64,000 nt of DNA from Aggregatilinea lenta (GTDB taxonomy: Bacteria > Chloroflexota > Anaerolineae > Aggregatilineales > Aggregatilineaceae), in NCBI RefSeq assembly GCF_003569045.1, contig NZ_BFCB01000003.1:2542001-2606000 (forward strand), read 5' to 3'. Below the pieces are notes generated by a model. The model was given only the letters and a program-made list of their open reading frames with translations. It was not told where the DNA came from and made no database searches. Position numbers and translations under genes: made by a program. Below are positions 18,453 through 27,363 of the stretch, one piece after another. Position 1 is the first letter of the stretch; each line of letters opens with the position of its first letter.

Positions 18453-19902
18453 ACTGAGGTTTGGACGGGTCGTCGTCGGGCGAGTCGTCGCTGATGATAA
18501 TGGGTGGCGGCGCGTCATCGCTGATAACGATCGGCGGCGGGGTGTACCCTCGTTGGGCGGGCGGCGCAGGCGGTTGGTAGCGGCGCGGATCGGGCGGCGG
18601 CGCGTCCGGCGGCGGCTGCGGCGGGAAGTAGGGTGCGGGCGGCTGGAACGGCGGCGGTGGCACATAGGGCGGCGCGACAGGTGCATGCGGCGGCGCGTCG
18701 GGACGCAGCACGTTGAAGTAGAGCCACAGCGCGGCGGTCAGCGTGCCCAGGACCACGATCATGACCATGAGCGCCTGCATATTCGTGTGCTCGAATGCTT
18801 CCAGGTATTCGCCATTGGGGTTCAGCAGCGAGTGCACGAACAGGAACAGCAGCGGCAAGAACGTTCCGAACCACACCAGTGGATTCCAGCGGAAAATCTC
18901 GCTGCCCATCGTCGCACTGAGTGGGACCATCTCGAAGAACGCCGTCTCGATGGCGACCAGGAACAGCGCCAAGCCAACCGCGAAGGCAAACTCCAGCAGC
19001 GGACCGGCGAGGTCGGCCTGTGCGATGGTCAGGCTCTCGTCACCGAGCGAATTGACCAGCGCTGCCGTCGTCCAGCCCAGGCCGCCCAGGATTGCCATGA
19101 CCACCAGCGTCGCAAAGGCCATCAGCACTTCGTGGAACAGCGGCTCGTCTTCCAGGTCGATGTCCACGCCGCCCGGCACGCCGAACACCACGCCCGGCGA
19201 CAGGTGAAACACACGCGAAACGATCGTTGTCGCGGCGGCGATCAGCAGGTTGGCTGGATACAGCCCGAAGCGCGACGTGCGCCGCCACAGCAGCGCGACC
19301 TGGCGCTGGGCGAAGTCGCCAGCGAGGCTGATCAAGCCCACGCTGAGCGCCATCACCGCGACAAGCTGCGCGCCGTCTGTGCTGAACACGTCCGTTCCGT
19401 TCTCCAGGAACGCGAAGATCACCCCGTACAGCAGGAACACGGCTGCGATCGCCGGCAGCGCAAGACAGCCGCTGCGCACGCTGCGGTGCGCGCTCCAATC
19501 TAGCGCGCTCAATAACTCGCGCAGGCCGGGCACCGAAAACCAGCGCCGGAAGGTCGCCTCCTCCTCGCGCACGATGTTGCCCAGCGTCGTGGTGATGATC
19601 CCGAAGATGATCGCCAGCAGGATCGCCAGCCCCACGTTGGTAGCGACCACGTCCTCGTCGCGCGACAGCTCCGAGGGCAGCGGCACCTCTTCGAACAGCG
19701 GGCGGCGTTCCACGACCTGACCGAGCGTGGTCTGCCGCCGGTCGGGCGTGTTGCTGCTGCTGATTGCTTCCAGCACCCGGTCGGAGCCGAAGCTGCCGGT
19801 CGCCAGAATCGCGACGCTGGCCATCACGACCGTTCCGCCGCCAAACAGCAGCACCGCCAGCCCGAACAACCGCCGGTAGAGCTTGAACGGAGAGAGAAAC
19901 AT
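18451..19902 (-). CDS. Polytopic membrane protein with proline-rich C-terminal tail, unknown function
   Basis: 483 residues with about seven hydrophobic segments: one near the N-terminus (LFGLAVLLFGGGTVVMASVAIL), the others between about 105 and 400. The last 85 or so residues are proline/aspartate-rich (PPDAPPPDPRR, then IVISDDAPPP and IIISDDSPDDD), a disordered tail likely to be cytoplasmic. I recognise no enzymatic motif. It starts 19 bp downstream of the Ser/Thr kinase stop, so the two are one transcript; the disordered tail could be a kinase target or docking region, which is only inference from the pairing. Confidence 0.8.
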   Translation of the reverse strand: MFLSPFKLYRRLFGLAVLLFGGGTVVMASVAILATGSFGSDRVLEAISSSNTPDRRQTTLGQVVERRPLFEEVPLPSELSRDEDVVATNVGLAILLAIIFGIITTTLGNIVREEEATFRRWFSVPGLRELLSALDWSAHRSVRSGCLALPAIAAVFLLYGVIFAFLENGTDVFSTDGAQLVAVMALSVGLISLAGDFAQRQVALLWRRTSRFGLYPANLLIAAATTIVSRVFHLSPGVVFGVPGGVDIDLEDEPLFHEVLMAFATLVVMAILGGLGWTTAALVNSLGDESLTIAQADLAGPLLEFAFAVGLALFLVAIETAFFEMVPLSATMGSEIFRWNPLVWFGTFLPLLFLFVHSLLNPNGEYLEAFEHTNMQALMVMIVVLGTLTAALWLYFNVLRPDAPPHAPVAPPYVPPPPFQPPAPYFPPQPPPDAPPPDPRRYQPPAPPAQRGYTPPPIVISDDAPPPIIISDDSPDDDPSKPQ

Positions 19903-19921
19903 GGGCAGTCCTTAAGGCTTA

Positions 19922-21316
19922 TCAGGGCAGGGAAACGGATGCCGTCGGCGTGGTTTGAGGTGCGGCCTCCGTCTCGCCGCGCGGCGTAAGCGTGGGCGGC
20001 GGTGTGGCGGACAGCTCAGGATCGACGGTGGCGGTGGGTCCCGCTGCGTCGAGCACGGCCTGCTTGGTCGCAGTCAGCATGACTTCGGCGGTCGCGCGGT
20101 AGCTGGCGCTGCTGCCCGGCTCCGGTGTGTCGCTGGCGTTCAGCAGAAAATAAGCGCCGCCCAACGCCGCAGCCAGCAGCATGCCACCCAGCAGCAGCGT
20201 GATGGCAGCCCACGTGAGCCACGACGGCGCGCCCGACTTGCGGCGGCGCACGTTGACCGGCGGGATGGCGCGTGAGCGCAGCGGCGGCTGGTAGGGCGGT
20301 ACAGCGGGCACGCCTTCCGACGCGGGTCGCATCGTGGTGATGGGTGGGAATGGCGGCGGGGAAGGGGAGGTCGCGTCGAGCGATTGTGGCACCGGGCCTT
20401 GGGCCAGCACAGCCCGCAGCGCCTCGTTAGGCGACGGTTCCGTGTCGCTGTTGACGGCAGCTTGCGACGCGCCGACCGGCTCCGGTAGCGGGTGATCGAG
20501 CGCCGTTTTCAGCGCGGCGGCCAGCGCGACCGCCGTCTGGTAACGTTCGTCGCGGCTTTTGGCCAGCGCGCGGTAGAGCACCTCTTCCACGGCGGGGGGC
20601 AGCGCGGGGTTGATCCGGCAGGCGGACGGGACCGGCTCGGTGACGTGCTTCACGGCAACGGAATAGGGCGTTTCGCCGTCGAAGGGCCGTACTCCGGTCA
20701 GCATCTCGAACAAGACCACTGCCAGCCCGTACAGGTCGCTGCGCCCGTCGAGATCGTGTCCCTGCGCCTGTTCAGGTGACATGTACGACGGCGTGCCGAC
20801 CACGCCGCTGGTCGTCAGCGGCTTGGGTTCTGGCCCCAGGATGCGCGCGATGCCGAAATCGGTGATGTAGGCGTCGCCGTTGGCATCGAGCAGGATGTTG
20901 CTGGGCTTGAGGTCGCGATGCAGCACGCCTTCGCGGTGGGCATAATCGAGTGCGGGGCCGATCTGTTCCAGAATTATCAGCGCATGCTGCGGATCGACGG
21001 GGCCGTCGACCAGCAGCTCCTCGACCGAGCCGCTGTCCATGTAGCGCATGACGATGTAGGGGATGCCGTCGTATTCGCCGTAGTCGTGCACAGGCACAAT
21101 GGCGCGGTGCTCCAACCGGGCGATGATGTTCGCTTCGCGCTGGAAGCGTTCCAGCGATACCGTCTGAGTGAGGAACTGCGGCGGTAGCATTTTGATCGCC
21201 ACATCACGATCAACCGACAACTGGTGTGCCCGGTACACGGTCGCCATGCCGCCGCGCCCGACTTCCTCCAGAATTTTATAGCCGCCGATAACAGCGCCGA
21301 TCAGGGTATCGTCCAT
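19922..21316 (-). CDS. PknB/PrkC-type membrane serine/threonine protein kinase
   Basis: 464 residues from the ATG at 21316; a longer frame upstream would add 35 residues before the conserved N-terminus. Kinase domain about 14-280: glycine loop GRGGMATVY (20-28), ATP Lys42 in VAIKML, catalytic HRDLKPSN (Asp135), DFGIAR (Asp153), and SPEQAQG in the activation segment. A low-complexity Pro/Ser linker follows, then one membrane span (LTWAAITLLLGGMLLAAALGGAYFLL) and a short Thr/Pro-rich outer segment. No PASTA repeats, so the ligand-sensing part of true PknB is absent. It should sense or relay envelope signals by phosphorylating cytosolic or membrane partners. Confidence 0.95.
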   Translation of the reverse strand: MDDTLIGAVIGGYKILEEVGRGGMATVYRAHQLSVDRDVAIKMLPPQFLTQTVSLERFQREANIIARLEHRAIVPVHDYGEYDGIPYIVMRYMDSGSVEELLVDGPVDPQHALIILEQIGPALDYAHREGVLHRDLKPSNILLDANGDAYITDFGIARILGPEPKPLTTSGVVGTPSYMSPEQAQGHDLDGRSDLYGLAVVLFEMLTGVRPFDGETPYSVAVKHVTEPVPSACRINPALPPAVEEVLYRALAKSRDERYQTAVALAAALKTALDHPLPEPVGASQAAVNSDTEPSPNEALRAVLAQGPVPQSLDATSPSPPPFPPITTMRPASEGVPAVPPYQPPLRSRAIPPVNVRRRKSGAPSWLTWAAITLLLGGMLLAAALGGAYFLLNASDTPEPGSSASYRATAEVMLTATKQAVLDAAGPTATVDPELSATPPPTLTPRGETEAAPQTTPTASVSLP

Positions 21317-21448
21317 TCCAACCCGTCGTCTGGATCGTTTCCAACCTGCCAGATGCGCGGCCCTCAATTGAGCGGCGCGCCACGCCTGCGAGTGTACACC
21401 ATATCCCGATCCACGCCACAAAATCGCGGGCGGGCGAGGCAGGGACGC

Positions 21449-21482
21449 AAAAAAGCGACCTCATCCGTGAGGGTGAGGTCGC
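21449..21482 (-). terminator. Rho-independent terminator of groES-groEL
   Basis: On the minus strand a 9-bp stem GCGACCTCA/TGAGGTCGC with a 10-nt loop is followed by six Ts. It lies 30 bp beyond the groEL stop. Confidence 0.88.
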
Positions 21483-21511
21483 CGTAATGTTGAGCCGTGA
21501 ACCTTACCGGT

Positions 21512-23140
21512 TTAGTACTCCGGCATCGGCGGAGCCGACGGGGCTTCCTTTTCGGGCAGGTCGGTGATCAGGGCCTCAGTGGTCAGGATCATGCCGGCGA
21601 TGCTGGCCGCGTTTTCGAGCGCGCCGCGCGTCACCTTGGCCGGGTCGATGATGCCGACCTTGATCATGTCCACGAACTGGCCGCTCATCACGTCGTAACC
21701 GATGGTGTTGCTCTTGTCGGCCTTCTGGCGGTCGACGACCTGCTGCTGGATCACGCCACCGTCGAGGCCCGCGTTGGCCGCGATCTTGCGCATGGGCACC
21801 TGCAGGGCGCTGCGCACGATCTGCACGCCGGTGTTCTCGTCCTGGCTGCCGAGGGTCAGGCCGTCGAGCGCGCTCAGGGCATTGATCAGGGCAACGCCAC
21901 CACCGGGCACGATGCCTTCTTCAACCGCCGCACGGGTCGCGCTCAGGGCGTCTTCCACGCGGTGCTTCTTTTCTTTCAGCTCGGTTTCGGTCGCCGCGCC
22001 GACGCCGATCACCGCCACACCGCCGCTCAGCTTCGCCAGACGTTCCTGGAGCTTTTCACGGTCGTAGTCGCTGGTCGAGTTCTCGATCTCCACGCGGATT
22101 TCTTCCACGCGGCCCTTGATAGCCGACTCTTCGCCTGCTCCGTCAATGATGGTGGTGTTGTTCTTGTCCACCACGACCTTGCCCGCGCGACCGAGATCCG
22201 CAATGGTGGTCGAGTCGAGCTTGCGGCCTAACACTTCGGTGATGACCGTACCACCCGTGAGGATGGCGATGTCATCCAGCATAGCCTTACGGCGGTCGCC
22301 GAAGCCGGGGGCCTTGATCGCGACGACGTTGAGCATGCCGCGCAGCTTGTTAAGCACCAGCGTCGCCAGCGCTTCGCCGTCGATGTCCTCGGCGATGATC
22401 ACCAGTTCGCGCTTGCCGAGCTGCAGCAGCTTTTCGAGCACGGGAACCATGTCCTGCGCGGCGGAGATCTTCTTGTCGTGAATGAGGATGTACGCGTCGT
22501 TGATGACGGCTTCCATCGTCTCGGGGCTGGTGATGAAATACGGCGAGATATAGCCGCGATCGAACTGCATGCCCTCGACGAAGTTGGTCTCGAACTCCAG
22601 ACCCTTGCTTTCCTCGACGGTGATGACGCCGTCCTTGCCGACCTTGTCCATCACGTCCGCGATCAGCTCACCGATTTCGCGGTCCTGGGCGCTGATGGCT
22701 GCCACGGACGCGATCTCTTCCTTGGTGCTGATGTCATGGGCCATGTCGCGGATGGCGTGCGATACCTTCTCCGTGGCCGCGTCGATGCCGCGCTTGAGCA
22801 GCATTGGGTTGGCGCCCGCGGCGACGTTCTTCAGACCTTCATTCACGATCGCCTGGGCCAGGACGGTGGCGGTGGTGGTCCCGTCGCCCGCGATGTCGTT
22901 GGTCTTGGTGGCGGCTTCCTTCAGAAGCTGCGCGCCCATATTCTCGTACGGGTCTTCCAGCTCGATTTCCTTCGCCACGGTCACGCCGTCGTGGGTGACT
23001 GTGGGAGCGCCGAACTTCTTGTCGATGGCGACGTTGCGGCCCTTCGGACCGAGCGTAGTCGAAACGGCGTTCGCCAGCGTGTCAATGCCAACCTTCAAAC
23101 GGCGGCGAGAATCTTCGCCAAAAGCGAGTTGCTTAGCCAT
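21512..23140 (-). CDS. groL: 60-kDa chaperonin GroEL
   Basis: 542-residue group I chaperonin subunit, which with GroES folds newly made proteins in an ATP-driven double ring. Clear family features: [37 protein letters not shown] at the N-terminus (the ATP P-loop is in TLGPKGRN), [11 protein letters not shown], the apical segment around [18 protein letters not shown], and [10 protein letters not shown]. The C-terminus ends PPMPEY without the usual GGM repeat tail. AAGGAG precedes the ATG. It follows groES by 52 bp and shares its CIRCE-controlled promoter. Confidence 0.98.
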   Translation of the reverse strand: MAKQLAFGEDSRRRLKVGIDTLANAVSTTLGPKGRNVAIDKKFGAPTVTHDGVTVAKEIELEDPYENMGAQLLKEAATKTNDIAGDGTTTATVLAQAIVNEGLKNVAAGANPMLLKRGIDAATEKVSHAIRDMAHDISTKEEIASVAAISAQDREIGELIADVMDKVGKDGVITVEESKGLEFETNFVEGMQFDRGYISPYFITSPETMEAVINDAYILIHDKKISAAQDMVPVLEKLLQLGKRELVIIAEDIDGEALATLVLNKLRGMLNVVAIKAPGFGDRRKAMLDDIAILTGGTVITEVLGRKLDSTTIADLGRAGKVVVDKNNTTIIDGAGEESAIKGRVEEIRVEIENSTSDYDREKLQERLAKLSGGVAVIGVGAATETELKEKKHRVEDALSATRAAVEEGIVPGGGVALINALSALDGLTLGSQDENTGVQIVRSALQVPMRKIAANAGLDGGVIQQQVVDRQKADKSNTIGYDVMSGQFVDMIKVGIIDPAKVTRGALENAASIAGMILTTEALITDLPEKEAPSAPPMPEY

Positions 23141-23192
23141 ATTTAGTTTTCTCCTTCGTCAATCGTTTCGTGGCAGCGTGCAGGGCAGCGCG

Positions 23193-23489
23193 CTACTCCA
23201 CAATCGCCAGAATGTCGGATTCCTTGAGGATGAGGACCTTCTTGTCGTCAAGCTTGATTTCGGTGCCCGCGTACTTGGCGAACAGCACGATATCGTCCAC
23301 CTTGACGTCCATCGGAATGCGGTCGCCGTCATCATCGGTACGGCCCGCGCCGACAGCCAGGACACGACCCTGCTGGGGCTTTTCTTTGGCGGTTTCCGGC
23401 AGCACCAGCGCGCCACCGGCGAACGTCTCTTCACGCTCGATGGGTTCAATCACAACGCGATCGGCCAGAGGACGCAAATTGAGAGCCAT
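23193..23489 (-). CDS. groS: 10-kDa co-chaperonin GroES
   Basis: 98-residue lid protein of the GroEL chamber. Family segments: [43 protein letters not shown] with the mobile loop (about 18-34), and [35 protein letters not shown] at the C-terminus. Strong GGAGG lies 7 nt before the ATG. First gene of the groES-groEL operon, directly downstream of a promoter with CIRCE operator. Confidence 0.98.
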   Translation of the reverse strand: MALNLRPLADRVVIEPIEREETFAGGALVLPETAKEKPQQGRVLAVGAGRTDDDGDRIPMDVKVDDIVLFAKYAGTEIKLDDKKVLILKESDILAIVE

Positions 23490-23539
23490 CCTTCCCTCCT
23501 GAGGTATGTTTATAGTGTTGAACAGTCGTCAAATTCCGG

Positions 23540-23566
23540 TTAGCACTTAAACGGTTCGAGTGCTAA
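23540..23566 (-). promoter_or_regulatory. CIRCE operator (HrcA-binding inverted repeat)
   Basis: TTAGCACTT, 9-nt spacer, GAGTGCTAA: 17 of 18 bases of the CIRCE consensus arms (one mismatch, the ninth base of the plus-strand left arm). It covers the predicted transcription start of groES, so HrcA binding would block initiation. hrcA itself is not in the window. Confidence 0.95.
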
Positions 23567-23577
23567 ATCCGCTCATC

Positions 23578-23606
23578 ATCTTAACAGTCTCTTCTTTCGC
23601 TGTCAA
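23578..23606 (-). promoter_or_regulatory. Predicted sigma-70 promoter of groES-groEL
   Basis: On the minus strand TTGACA (23606-23601), 17-bp spacer, TAAGAT (23583-23578). Perfect -35 and good -10; CIRCE begins 11 bp downstream. Confidence 0.88.
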
Positions 23607-23613
23607 GCCAGAT

Positions 23614-23640
23614 TTAGCACTCTATAGGGGGATCTGCTAG
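23614..23640 (-). promoter_or_regulatory. Second, degenerate CIRCE-like element upstream of the -35
   Basis: A perfect left arm TTAGCACTC (23614-23622), exactly 9 nt, then ATCTGCTAG (23632-23640), which matches 5 of 9 right-arm bases (TGCTA core). It sits just upstream of the -35. Possibly a weak second HrcA site. Confidence 0.5.
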
Positions 23641-23654
23641 CGGCACTCGGTAAA

Positions 23655-24977
23655 TTATGGGGACGGCGTTGGGGTCGCGGTGGCGAAGACTTCCGTGTCT
23701 ACGGGCGCTTCCGTTGCGAGCGTTTCAACCGGCACCAGCGCCCGGCTGCAGTACTCCTGGCTGGCGGAGGAGAAATCGCTCTGGGCACTTTCTTTCTCCT
23801 GCGCGACGGCCAGCTCGTACCCGCGCTGGAAGTAGGGCACGCCGAGGTCGCACTGGCCCTGCTGGGCGTAGGCCATGCCCAGCTGGTAGAAGTCGGACGT
23901 GTCCTCCGACCCCATCTCGATCGCGCGCGACAGGTTCGGCACGGCGCTCACGAAGTCCTCATCACTGTACTGCAAGCCACCCAGATACGACAGGCAGCGC
24001 ATATTGTCCGGCGCGGCGTCGAGGCAGCGGCGGTAATACTCGTAGGCGCGATCGCGCGTCCCGGCTTCGACTTGCGCCCAGCCCATGCGCCACAGCAGGT
24101 ACGGATCGTTCGGGTTACGGTTCAGCGTGTCGCTGAGTACTTCCATCGCCGAGTCGAACTCGTCCAGCGCGATATAGTTATTTGCTAGCTCAACTGCGAT
24201 GTAGCTGTGGTTGGGGGCCATTTCCAGCGCGGCGCGCAGATCCTGAATGGCGGCGTCGTAGTCGCCCACCGTCGACGACAACAGCGCACGGTTGCGGTAG
24301 ATGTCCACCGACGCGAGACCGGTAGTATCCATTTCCTGCGCCTGATCGAGGTACGTCGAGGCAGTTTCAATGTCGCCGAGGTCGTAGTAGATCTCGGCCA
24401 TGAAGGCATAGGTTGGCGCGAAGTCTTCATCGATCGCGCGGGCGTGCAGCGCCGAGGCCAGTGCGCCGCCGACATCGCCGGCCCAGTCCAGCACCATCGC
24501 CTGAATTGCCCAGCCGTACGGCGCTTCGGGATCGGCGTTGATCGTGCGGCTCGCGTACTCGATCGCTTCATCCATGCCGCTGCCCGTGCTGGCCGACGCA
24601 ATCAAGAGCATGCGCGCGACTTTATATTGCAGCAGGGCGTCGTTGGGATTGCTGTCGGCCAGGATCTGGCAGTTAATGGTTGCTTCTTGCAGGTTGCCCT
24701 GGCGTTCCGAAGCGGTACATCCCTGCTGCGCGGCGGCCACGTCGGCGGTCGCGGTCGGCGTGGGGCGCGGCGACACCTGCGTGGCGACTCCATGCACGGC
24801 ATCTTCCACGCGCGGAAAGATCCAGCCCCGAATGTCTTCGGCGTGCAGCAGCGCCTGGCTCCCGCCCAGGTAGACCAGCGGCACGAGCGCGATCAGCAGC
24901 AGCAGGCGGCGCGGGACGAGCCTGAGATGGCGCTTTTTCCGGTCGGCCCGGTAACGCTTGGGTGTGCGTAGGTACAT
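23655..24977 (-). CDS. Membrane-anchored TPR protein
   Basis: 440 residues: a basic N-terminal 25 residues, one membrane span (LLLLIALVPLVYLGGSQALL), then an extracytoplasmic domain of degenerate tetratricopeptide repeats from about residue 95 to 400 (units such as APYGWAIQAMVLDWAGDVGGALASALHARAID and DPYLLWRMGWAQVEAGTRDRAYEYYRRCLD). The C-terminus is Thr/Pro-rich. No catalytic motif; TPR arrays normally hold protein partners. It starts 9 bp after the stop of a second TPR gene of the same build, so the two are one operon. Confidence 0.85.
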   Translation of the reverse strand: MYLRTPKRYRADRKKRHLRLVPRRLLLLIALVPLVYLGGSQALLHAEDIRGWIFPRVEDAVHGVATQVSPRPTPTATADVAAAQQGCTASERQGNLQEATINCQILADSNPNDALLQYKVARMLLIASASTGSGMDEAIEYASRTINADPEAPYGWAIQAMVLDWAGDVGGALASALHARAIDEDFAPTYAFMAEIYYDLGDIETASTYLDQAQEMDTTGLASVDIYRNRALLSSTVGDYDAAIQDLRAALEMAPNHSYIAVELANNYIALDEFDSAMEVLSDTLNRNPNDPYLLWRMGWAQVEAGTRDRAYEYYRRCLDAAPDNMRCLSYLGGLQYSDEDFVSAVPNLSRAIEMGSEDTSDFYQLGMAYAQQGQCDLGVPYFQRGYELAVAQEKESAQSDFSSASQEYCSRALVPVETLATEAPVDTEVFATATPTPSP

Positions 24978-24986
24978 CGCGCAGCC

Positions 24987-26267
24987 TTAATAAATGGGGA
25001 TCGGCTGGGGCGGCACAGCCGTGGATGGGATGGCGGTGGGAATTTGCTGAACAGAAAACGCTTCGTCGTGCGTCACGCACATTTGCAGACCCTGGGAGAT
25101 CTGGTTCTTGATCGACTCTTCAGGGTTCATCTCCAGCGCGGACTGGAGATCGTCCCAGGCCCGATCGCAGCGGTCGAGCAGCGCTTCAGCCAGCCCGCGA
25201 ATGTAATAGCACTGGATTTCCTGGTCGGCCAGGGGGATGCCCTGTTGATCCTGAAGCGACGAGCACGTCTCGAACGATTCAATCGCGCCCTCGTAGTTGC
25301 GGCGCGTATACTGAACCATGCCGAGTTGCCGGTACGCTTCGGGGTAGGTGGGGTCCAGCTCCACGGCGCGCTCGCATGCGACCTGGGCTTCGGTGTCGTT
25401 GCGGTCGCGGAAGTAGGCTTCGCACTTGCGGGTATACGCCTTGACGTTGTCCGGGTCCATCGCCAGCACCTGATCGTAAGCGGCCTGTGCGCCGACGAAG
25501 TTGCTGAGCGCGACGTAGTACTGCGCCAGCTCGAAGTACAGTGCGTCCAGGCGCGGGTGAATCTGGATTGCCTGCTCGTACTGCTGGATCGCGGCGTTGA
25601 ACTGCCCGACGTAGGCCAGGCTCAGCGCCAGCGCGCGGTGCGCATCCAGGCTATCGGCGTTCAACCGCACGGCGCGGTCGGCTTCATCGAAAGCCTGGTT
25701 GGGGCGTTGGGCGGCGTAATACGCCAGCGACAGGTAGGCGTGCGCTTCGGCGTAGTTGGGGTCGAGCTGTGTGGCGCGCAGGCATGAGCCGATGGCTTCT
25801 TCGGCGCGGTTGTTTTCCATCAGCGCAAAGCAGTACAGCGCCTGGGCGCGCGCGTTGTTGGGTGCCACGTCGACCGCGTCCTGCGCCACTTCGAGCGCCG
25901 CGACGGCCCGGAACTGGTAGGTGCGCCCGGCATAGCTGCGGTAAATGAGCATGCGCCCATATTCGAACTTGATGTCGATGTCCTGGGGCGCGAGCTGCAC
26001 CGCCTGGCCATAGTAGCCAATCGCCGCTTCGAGGTCGCCCTGGAGGTAGGCGCGCTCGCCCATGCGGGCCAGCGTCACCGCGTCGAGCGTAGCGGTCGGG
26101 GCCGTGCCCAGGCTGCTCATCGCCCAGCTTTGTACGTCGTTGAAACGCATCAGCAGAGTGGCGAGGATCACCATGACGACGAACCACACTCCAAGCAGCC
26201 ACCGGCTGACGCCGTGCCGCCGGTAGTTACCGAAGTGCAAATTCGAGTTGTCGCGGCGAATGTACAT
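24987..26267 (-). CDS. Membrane-anchored TPR protein
   Basis: 426 residues with the same plan as its downstream neighbour: short basic N-terminus, membrane span (WLLGVWFVVMVILATLLMRF), then at least eight TPR-like units (for example RAYLQGDLEAAIGYYGQAVQLAPQDIDIKFEYGRML and AEAHAYLSLAYYAAQRPNQAFDEADRAVRLNADSLDAH) up to about residue 385, and a short Pro-rich end. First gene of the pair. It probably scaffolds an extracytoplasmic complex; partners are unknown. The sequences of the two proteins are related in repeat style but not close, so this is an old duplication if one at all. Confidence 0.85.
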   Translation of the reverse strand: MYIRRDNSNLHFGNYRRHGVSRWLLGVWFVVMVILATLLMRFNDVQSWAMSSLGTAPTATLDAVTLARMGERAYLQGDLEAAIGYYGQAVQLAPQDIDIKFEYGRMLIYRSYAGRTYQFRAVAALEVAQDAVDVAPNNARAQALYCFALMENNRAEEAIGSCLRATQLDPNYAEAHAYLSLAYYAAQRPNQAFDEADRAVRLNADSLDAHRALALSLAYVGQFNAAIQQYEQAIQIHPRLDALYFELAQYYVALSNFVGAQAAYDQVLAMDPDNVKAYTRKCEAYFRDRNDTEAQVACERAVELDPTYPEAYRQLGMVQYTRRNYEGAIESFETCSSLQDQQGIPLADQEIQCYYIRGLAEALLDRCDRAWDDLQSALEMNPEESIKNQISQGLQMCVTHDEAFSVQQIPTAIPSTAVPPQPIPIY

Positions 26268-26472
26268 GCCTGTTTGACCTCAAATGCTGCTGTGGCGCTG
26301 CCTGTCCATGCGCGGGACAAACAAACGACCGGCGAGCGCGATACCCCCCAGCCAGCTCATAACGACTCAACTTGGTTACCTCGTGGATCGTAACACCCGC
26401 CGCATGGGCTGTCAACGTTTGACGCACCGCTGGCAGCCGACGATCAACCGCCGGAATCGGGGGAAAGCGCGC

Positions 26473-26494
26473 GAGCGGCCCCGCAGGGCCGCTC
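26473..26494. other. Strong hairpin between the TPR operon and rlmB
   Basis: Perfect 9-bp stem GAGCGGCCC/GGGCCGCTC with loop CGCA and no U-tract on either strand. A second stem GCGCTCCGC/GCGGAGCGC overlaps the rlmB stop (about 26518-26541). Together they may act as a termination or RNA-processing region; neither is a classical terminator. Confidence 0.45.
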
Positions 26495-26525
26495 GTGGAA
26501 AGGGTCGTTTGTGCTGGCGCTCCGC

Positions 26526-27293
26526 TTACGAGGCGGAGCGCTGCCAGCCTTGCCAGCCGCGCGCTTGCCACGACGCGTAGAGCGCGATGGATCCGGCGGT
26601 GGCGACGTTCAGACTGCCGACGTGCCCGCGCATGGGTAGGGTGACGCGCAGGTCGCACGTGTCGCGCACGAGGCGGCGCAGCCCTTCGCCTTCGCTGCCC
26701 ATGATCAGCGCCAGGGAGCGGTCGAGATCGACTTGCTCGAAGGTCTGCGCGTCTGGACCGACGTCCAACCCGACGAGCCACACGTCCTGATCCTTCAGGC
26801 TGCGCATGGCGTTCACCAAGTTGGTGACGATGGCGACGTTGAGGTGCTCAACCGCGCCGGATGACGCGCTGGCGACGGCAGGCGTGATGTCCACCCCGCG
26901 ACGCTCCTGCAACACGACGCCGTGCACGCCGACCGCGTCCGCTACACGCAGCAGCGCGCCGACGTTCTGCGGGTCTTTGAGCAGATCCAGCACCAGCATG
27001 AAGGGCTTTTCGTCCCGCTCGGCGGCGGTCGCCAGGATCGTCTCGACCTCGACATACGGGTAGGACTCGACGCGTAAGGCAACGCCCTGGTGGTTGGCGT
27101 CGTGCGAGAGGTCGTCGATTACGCGGCGGGGCACGCGTCGCACGCCGATGCTGTGCTGCTGTGCCGTAGAGATGATTTGATCGACGATGCCTTTTTCCTC
27201 GACGCCTTCCGCCAGCAAGATCTGGTGGATGTTTCGCCGCCCGGCACGCAAGCACTCCAGGACCGGCCAGCGCCCATAAAGATATTCACTCAT
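26526..27293 (-). CDS. rlmB: TrmH/SpoU-family RNA 2'-O-methyltransferase, 23S rRNA G2251-type
   Basis: 255 residues from the ATG at 27293 (MSEYLYGRWPVLECLRAG); upstream codons in frame lack family similarity. An N-terminal RNA-binding SpoU_sub_bind domain (about 1-80) is followed by the knotted SPOUT methyltransferase fold, with motif 1 LLKDPQNVGALLRVADAVGV, motif 2 LIMGSEGEGLRRLV and motif 3 LPMRGHVGSLNVATAGSIALY. The enzyme uses S-adenosylmethionine to methylate a guanosine ribose in the peptidyl-transferase region of 23S rRNA. The RlmB assignment rather than another TrmH paralogue is by motif and length. Its position just downstream of cysS is a very common bacterial arrangement. Confidence 0.93.
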   Translation of the reverse strand: MSEYLYGRWPVLECLRAGRRNIHQILLAEGVEEKGIVDQIISTAQQHSIGVRRVPRRVIDDLSHDANHQGVALRVESYPYVEVETILATAAERDEKPFMLVLDLLKDPQNVGALLRVADAVGVHGVVLQERRGVDITPAVASASSGAVEHLNVAIVTNLVNAMRSLKDQDVWLVGLDVGPDAQTFEQVDLDRSLALIMGSEGEGLRRLVRDTCDLRVTLPMRGHVGSLNVATAGSIALYASWQARGWQGWQRSAS

Positions 27294-27363
27294 GTTCGTT
27301 CCCCTGACATACGGGAGGGCGCTGCGCGCGCCCTCATCGATTTCGACAGCCATACGGCGATGT

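Noticed and set aside
18412-19503. 363-codon plus-strand open frame
   Set aside because: Antisense to the polytopic membrane protein and starting inside the shared terminator hairpin; no family resemblance.
26473-26494. Rho-independent terminator after rlmB
   Set aside because: The stem is strong but there is no U-tract on the minus strand; kept only as a hairpin.
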